This document shows, one piece after another, positions 61,468-64,000 of a stretch of DNA of 64,000 nt (its first letter is position 1; the number at the start of each line of letters is the position of its first letter). The stretch is from Limibacterium fermenti (GTDB lineage: Bacteria > Bacteroidota > Bacteroidia > Bacteroidales > Dysgonomonadaceae). The stretch is from assembly GCF_041902845.1 (NCBI RefSeq), contig NZ_CP159486.1, forward strand, positions 186,001 to 250,000, given 5' to 3'. Under the pieces are notes generated by a model. That model made no database searches. It was not told where the DNA came from and saw only the letters and a program-made list of their open reading frames with translations. The position numbers were made by a program, and so were the translations under genes.

Positions 61468-62665
61468 CGGATTAAAAAGCACGTCTTTTTTCGTACGGGA
61501 AATGGCGCTGAAAGTAGAACAGCAGCAAGTTTCATTAGTTATCGGGATTCCTTGCGAAGACGAGGCTACGGAAAAGCGTTTAGGCTTGACTCCGGAAACG
61601 GTGGCTTTGCTGGTTGAGGCCGGGTATCGGGTATTGTTGGAAACCGGCGCCGGAGCGGGGATACAATATTCGGATGCCTATTATGCCGAATCGGGCGCCG
61701 AGATTGTAGAAACGCATCAAGAAGTTTTCCAGGCCGATCTCATACTCAAAATTGCTTCCCCTACCTTGGAGGAAGTGGAGATGATGCGCCCGCGAACAAC
61801 GGTGTTTTCATTCCTTCAAATACACAAACTCTCTTCAGCCATTTTGGCGTTGATGTCTGAAAAGCGTATCAATGCGTTGGCGTATGAGCTGCTTAATGAT
61901 CATACTGGCATGTCGCCTTTCGTGACGGCCATATCGGAGATAGAAGGGGCATCGTCCATTACGTTGGCGGCGGAGTTGTTGAGCAATGCCCACGGGGGAA
62001 AGGGGATCTTGTTAGGTGGTATCCCGGGAGTATCGCCCACGGAAGTGGTGATTGTGGGAGCCGGCGTCGCCGGTACGATGGCTGCGAAAGCCGCTTTGGC
62101 ATTAGGAGCGCTTGTTAAAGTATTCGATAACGATATTTCCAAGTTGCGTACCATTCGCCACGAATTGGGCTATATGGTTTATACCTCTACGTTACAACCG
62201 AATGTGTTGAGAAATGTATTCCGCTCTGCCGATGTGGTGATTGGCTCCATGCAATATGTCAACAAGACCCATTTCTACCGTATTTCATCCGATCTGGTGC
62301 GCGAAATGAAGAACGGATCGCTCATTATCGACTTGCGAATGGCGCAAGGGGGCTGTTTTGAAACGACAATGGAGGCTTGCCTTCCCGGTTATCCTCCGAT
62401 TTTTGAAAAATTCGGCGTGTTGCATTTTTGTGAACTCAGCCTTAGCTCGAGGGTCGCGCGTACGGCGTCTATCGCCTTGAGCAATATCTTTATATCGTTG
62501 TTCTCTTCCATGACCGATAGCGGCGGACTGGAATATCTCGCCCGTTTTAACAGAGGTTTTGCATCCGGATTTTACATGTATTGCGGTAAGATGGTCAATT
62601 CCTATGTCGGCAACCATTTTAATTACCCGGTGCATAATATCGGCTTGTTTTTGCCGGGATGCTGA
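61457..62665 (+). CDS. ald: alanine dehydrogenase family protein
   Basis: 402 residues; ATG 61457 overlaps aroK, and ATG 61502 (MALKVEQQQ) is an alternative. N-terminal substrate domain (GIPCEDEATEKRLGLTPETVALLVEAGYRVLLETGAGAGIQYSD in part), Rossmann fold with VVIVGAGVAGTMAAKAAL near 195, and the LIIDLRMAQGGCFE region. NAD-dependent oxidative deamination of alanine, or the reverse. Some family members are transhydrogenase-like, so the substrate is likely but not proven. Confidence 0.88.
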   Translation: MLSDGLKSTSFFVREMALKVEQQQVSLVIGIPCEDEATEKRLGLTPETVALLVEAGYRVLLETGAGAGIQYSDAYYAESGAEIVETHQEVFQADLILKIASPTLEEVEMMRPRTTVFSFLQIHKLSSAILALMSEKRINALAYELLNDHTGMSPFVTAISEIEGASSITLAAELLSNAHGGKGILLGGIPGVSPTEVVIVGAGVAGTMAAKAALALGALVKVFDNDISKLRTIRHELGYMVYTSTLQPNVLRNVFRSADVVIGSMQYVNKTHFYRISSDLVREMKNGSLIIDLRMAQGGCFETTMEACLPGYPPIFEKFGVLHFCELSLSSRVARTASIALSNIFISLFSSMTDSGGLEYLARFNRGFASGFYMYCGKMVNSYVGNHFNYPVHNIGLFLPGC

Positions 62666-62680
62666 AGAGGTGATAAATAA

Positions 62681-62716
62681 AAAAGGAAAAATCCGGATTA
62701 TCGGATTCTTCCTTTT
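62681..62716. terminator. bidirectional terminator between ald and rplT
   Basis: AAAAGGAAAAATCCG pairs with CGGATTCTTCCTTTT (one mismatch) across GATTAT; it has T or A runs on both sides. Confidence 0.8.
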
Positions 62717-62742
62717 CTGTTATTTTAAATGAAGAACGATCG

Positions 62743-63087
62743 TTACTTCACCTTATCGACAATCGCTTTAAAAGCTTCCGGATGGTTCATCGCCAAATCC
62801 GCCAATACCTTCCGGTTGATATTCACTTCGTTTTTGTGCAAAGCGCCCATCAATTGTGAATAGGAGATGCCGTTTTCACGCGCGGCAGCGTTGATACGCT
62901 GAATCCATAGCGCTCGGAAATTACGTTTTTTATTCTTTCTGTCACGATAGGCATAGGTCAATCCTTTTTCCCACGTGTTTTTGGCTACGGTCAACACGTT
63001 TTTCCGTGCGCCGATATAGCCTCTTGTAAGTTTTAATACTTTTTTTCTTCGGTTGCGCGATGCAACATGATTTACTGATCTGGGCAT
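62743..63087 (-). CDS. rplT: 50S ribosomal protein L20
   Basis: 114 residues, standard length. MPRSVNHVASRNRRKKVLKL, GYIGARKNVLTVAKNT, RDRKNKKRNFRALWIQRINAAAR and the globular C-terminus with AVADLA-like LADLAMNHPEAFKAIV. Last gene of infC-rpmI-rplT; binds 23S rRNA early in assembly. Confidence 0.98.
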   Translation of the reverse strand: MPRSVNHVASRNRRKKVLKLTRGYIGARKNVLTVAKNTWEKGLTYAYRDRKNKKRNFRALWIQRINAAARENGISYSQLMGALHKNEVNINRKVLADLAMNHPEAFKAIVDKVK

Positions 63088-63187
63088 AATGTTTGTTTGT
63101 TTTGAATGTCAGCGTCTCTGCCGGGCAGAGATCTTTGGAGCATACATCCTGTTAATAAACCTGTTTAGAACGTTTGCGATACGTTAC

Positions 63188-63385
63188 TTAACGAACCCCT
63201 AACAGGGCTTTCACGTTTTTCACGTCCACTTTGTCAATCAGACCTGTCTGCGTCAGATTTCTCTTCCGTTTTTTGGTCTTCTTCGTCAAAATGTGACTTT
63301 TGAACGCATGCTTTCTTTTGATTTTTCCTGTTCCGGTAAAGGTAAACCTTTTTTTAGCACCGGAATTAGTCTTAATTTTTGGCAT
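63188..63385 (-). CDS. rpmI: 50S ribosomal protein L35
   Basis: 65 residues. MPKIKTNSGAKKRFTFTGTG then KRKHAFKSHILTKKTKKRKRNL and the KALLGVR end. Between infC and rplT as usual, but the gap to infC is 366 bp because of the MITE-like element. The rest of that gap (63386-63570) has no other recognised feature; it is expected to hold the rpmI leader. Confidence 0.97.
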   Translation of the reverse strand: MPKIKTNSGAKKRFTFTGTGKIKRKHAFKSHILTKKTKKRKRNLTQTGLIDKVDVKNVKALLGVR

Positions 63386-63570
63386 TTTGCTATACTTTAT
63401 TAATGAAAAAATTATTACTTTTTCGAACTATTCCATAGTCGCCCGGGAATAGCCGAATGAAATTCAATGAAAATATCGAAAAAGTGTGCAAATGTAATGC
63501 TTTTATTTCAAAGTGCCTCACTTTTTCCTTCTTTTTTGGATATCCCGCTCTCTTAAGGGCTGAAAACTTA

Positions 63571-63751
63571 GAATCTGTTTAAATTTCTTTCGCGATTCAA
63601 AAAGAATTATTTTTTAGCAGTGTTCTTTCTCGTTTTGGCGATAATAGCGGGCTATTTGAGCCAAATAAGAGGAAGAAGAATACAAAAAAGAAACTTTTTG
63701 AAGGCGAAGAATAGTTTAATTACAGTCTTCGTAAGAAATTTAAACAGTTTC
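63571..63751. mobile_element. MITE-like foldback element, 181 bp
   Basis: Terminal inverted repeats GAATCTGTTTAAATTTCTTT and GAAACTGTTTAAATTTCTTA (20 of 22 bp match) flanked by TTA at 63568-63570 and 63752-63754, a TNA-type 3-bp target duplication as in IS5-group elements. Inner arms also pair (ATTCAAAAAG/CTTTTTGAA, TTTGGC/GCCAAA, AATAGC/GCTATT), so the whole element folds on itself. No ORF. The right-hand TTA is the stop codon of infC. Confidence 0.8.
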
Positions 63752-64000
63752 TTATTTAGATGCAGCCGCTTTCTTGGGGGCGAGCATAATAGACATCCGT
63801 TTTCCTTCCATAATAGGTAATTGTTCGACCTTTGCATAATCTTCCAAATCGTTGGCAAAGCGTAACAACAATACCTCTCCTTGTTCTTTGAACAAAATGG
63901 AACGGCCTTTAAAGAATACATAGGCTTTCACTTTCGCACCGTCTTCCAGAAAGTTGATGGCATGCTTGAGTTTGAAATTATAATCGTGATCGTCGGTCTG
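63752..64000 (-). CDS. infC: translation initiation factor IF-3, C-terminal part (partial)
   Basis: 83 codons up to the window end, reading TDDHDYNFKLKHAINFLEDG, KVKAYVFFKGRSILFKEQG and ending KRMSIMLAPKKAAASK. This is the IF-3 C domain, including the FRGR-like FKGR motif. IF-3 checks initiator tRNA and codon on the 30S subunit. Its TAA stop is the target duplication of the MITE-like element. The start is outside the window. Confidence 0.95.
   Translation of the reverse strand, partial: QTDDHDYNFKLKHAINFLEDGAKVKAYVFFKGRSILFKEQGEVLLLRFANDLEDYAKVEQLPIMEGKRMSIMLAPKKAAASK

Overview
The window is chromosomal DNA from a member of the Bacteroidales (Bacteroidota), most likely near Tannerellaceae or Dysgonomonadaceae; the genus cannot be fixed from sequence alone. 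The evidence is a SusC/SusD pair, TonB-linked and lipoprotein architecture, a chromosome full of -7 boxes of the Bacteroidetes type (TAnnTTTG, often with TTTG about 20 bp upstream), weak Shine-Dalgarno signals, a short-LID adenylate kinase, and family-typical housekeeping proteins. Nearly all of the window is gene-dense core genome.

Layout. 1-2.4 kb: tail of an HU-like protein, CreD, and a small RelE/ParE-type toxin-antitoxin pair. 2.4-11 kb: HflX, then a SusC-SusD pair followed by two exported endonuclease/exonuclease/phosphatase-family enzymes. 11-20 kb: an aminotransferase, a 46-residue small ORF with its own promoter and terminator, tRNA-Ser(GCU), MltG, RibF, a two-domain DUF1080 lipoprotein, RsfS, FtsH and an exported-type superoxide dismutase. 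20-27 kb: the adk-obgE-pgeF operon, LpxD, tRNA-Pro(GGG), a seven-copy degenerate 41-bp array and TypA. 27-37 kb: two paralogous outer-membrane barrels, an S9 dipeptidyl peptidase with a nitronate monooxygenase-like protein, RidA, YccF, QueC, an FAD oxidoreductase, QueF, an aminotransferase and a LolE-like permease. 38-39 kb: a long non-coding stretch with an rRNA-type promoter, a boxA-like element, several hairpins and a terminator. 39-49 kb: Uup, a Gfo/Idh oxidoreductase, ThrE/EamA transporters, CydDC, an AraC-type regulator and GlsB. 50-53.5 kb: a small island bounded by 66-bp direct repeats at tRNA-Phe. 53.8-64 kb: TadA, YraN, BirA, PyrH, Frr, RsgA, Cls, AroK, Ald and the infC-rpmI-rplT cluster, the latter interrupted by a MITE-like element.

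Most notable structures. (1) The tRNA-Phe island: perfect 66-bp repeats enclose only a Schlafen-type AlbA_2/GHKL gene and an IS110-family element; no intact integrase is present. (2) The AlbA_2 gene contains five perfect copies of an 11-bp unit, so copy-number change would shift the frame ahead of its C-terminal winged helix. (3) A boxA-led, terminator-ended non-coding region of about 0.95 kb. (4) A composite repeat (short A/T-rich heptamers or octamers, then an AAATGAA joint, then a GACCGG/GACTG tract) that recurs at three gene starts. (5) A 181-bp MITE-like foldback inserted exactly at the infC stop codon. (6) The 41-bp array.

Functionally the window joins cell-envelope upkeep (CreD, LpxD, MltG, Cls, LolE-like), ribosome biogenesis and translation (HflX, RsfS, ObgE, TypA, RsgA, Frr, IF-3, L35, L20, TadA, queuosine genes), and nutrient capture (SusCD with phosphodiesterase-fold enzymes, DPP, aminotransferases). 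All identifications are by motif reading; no database search was run.
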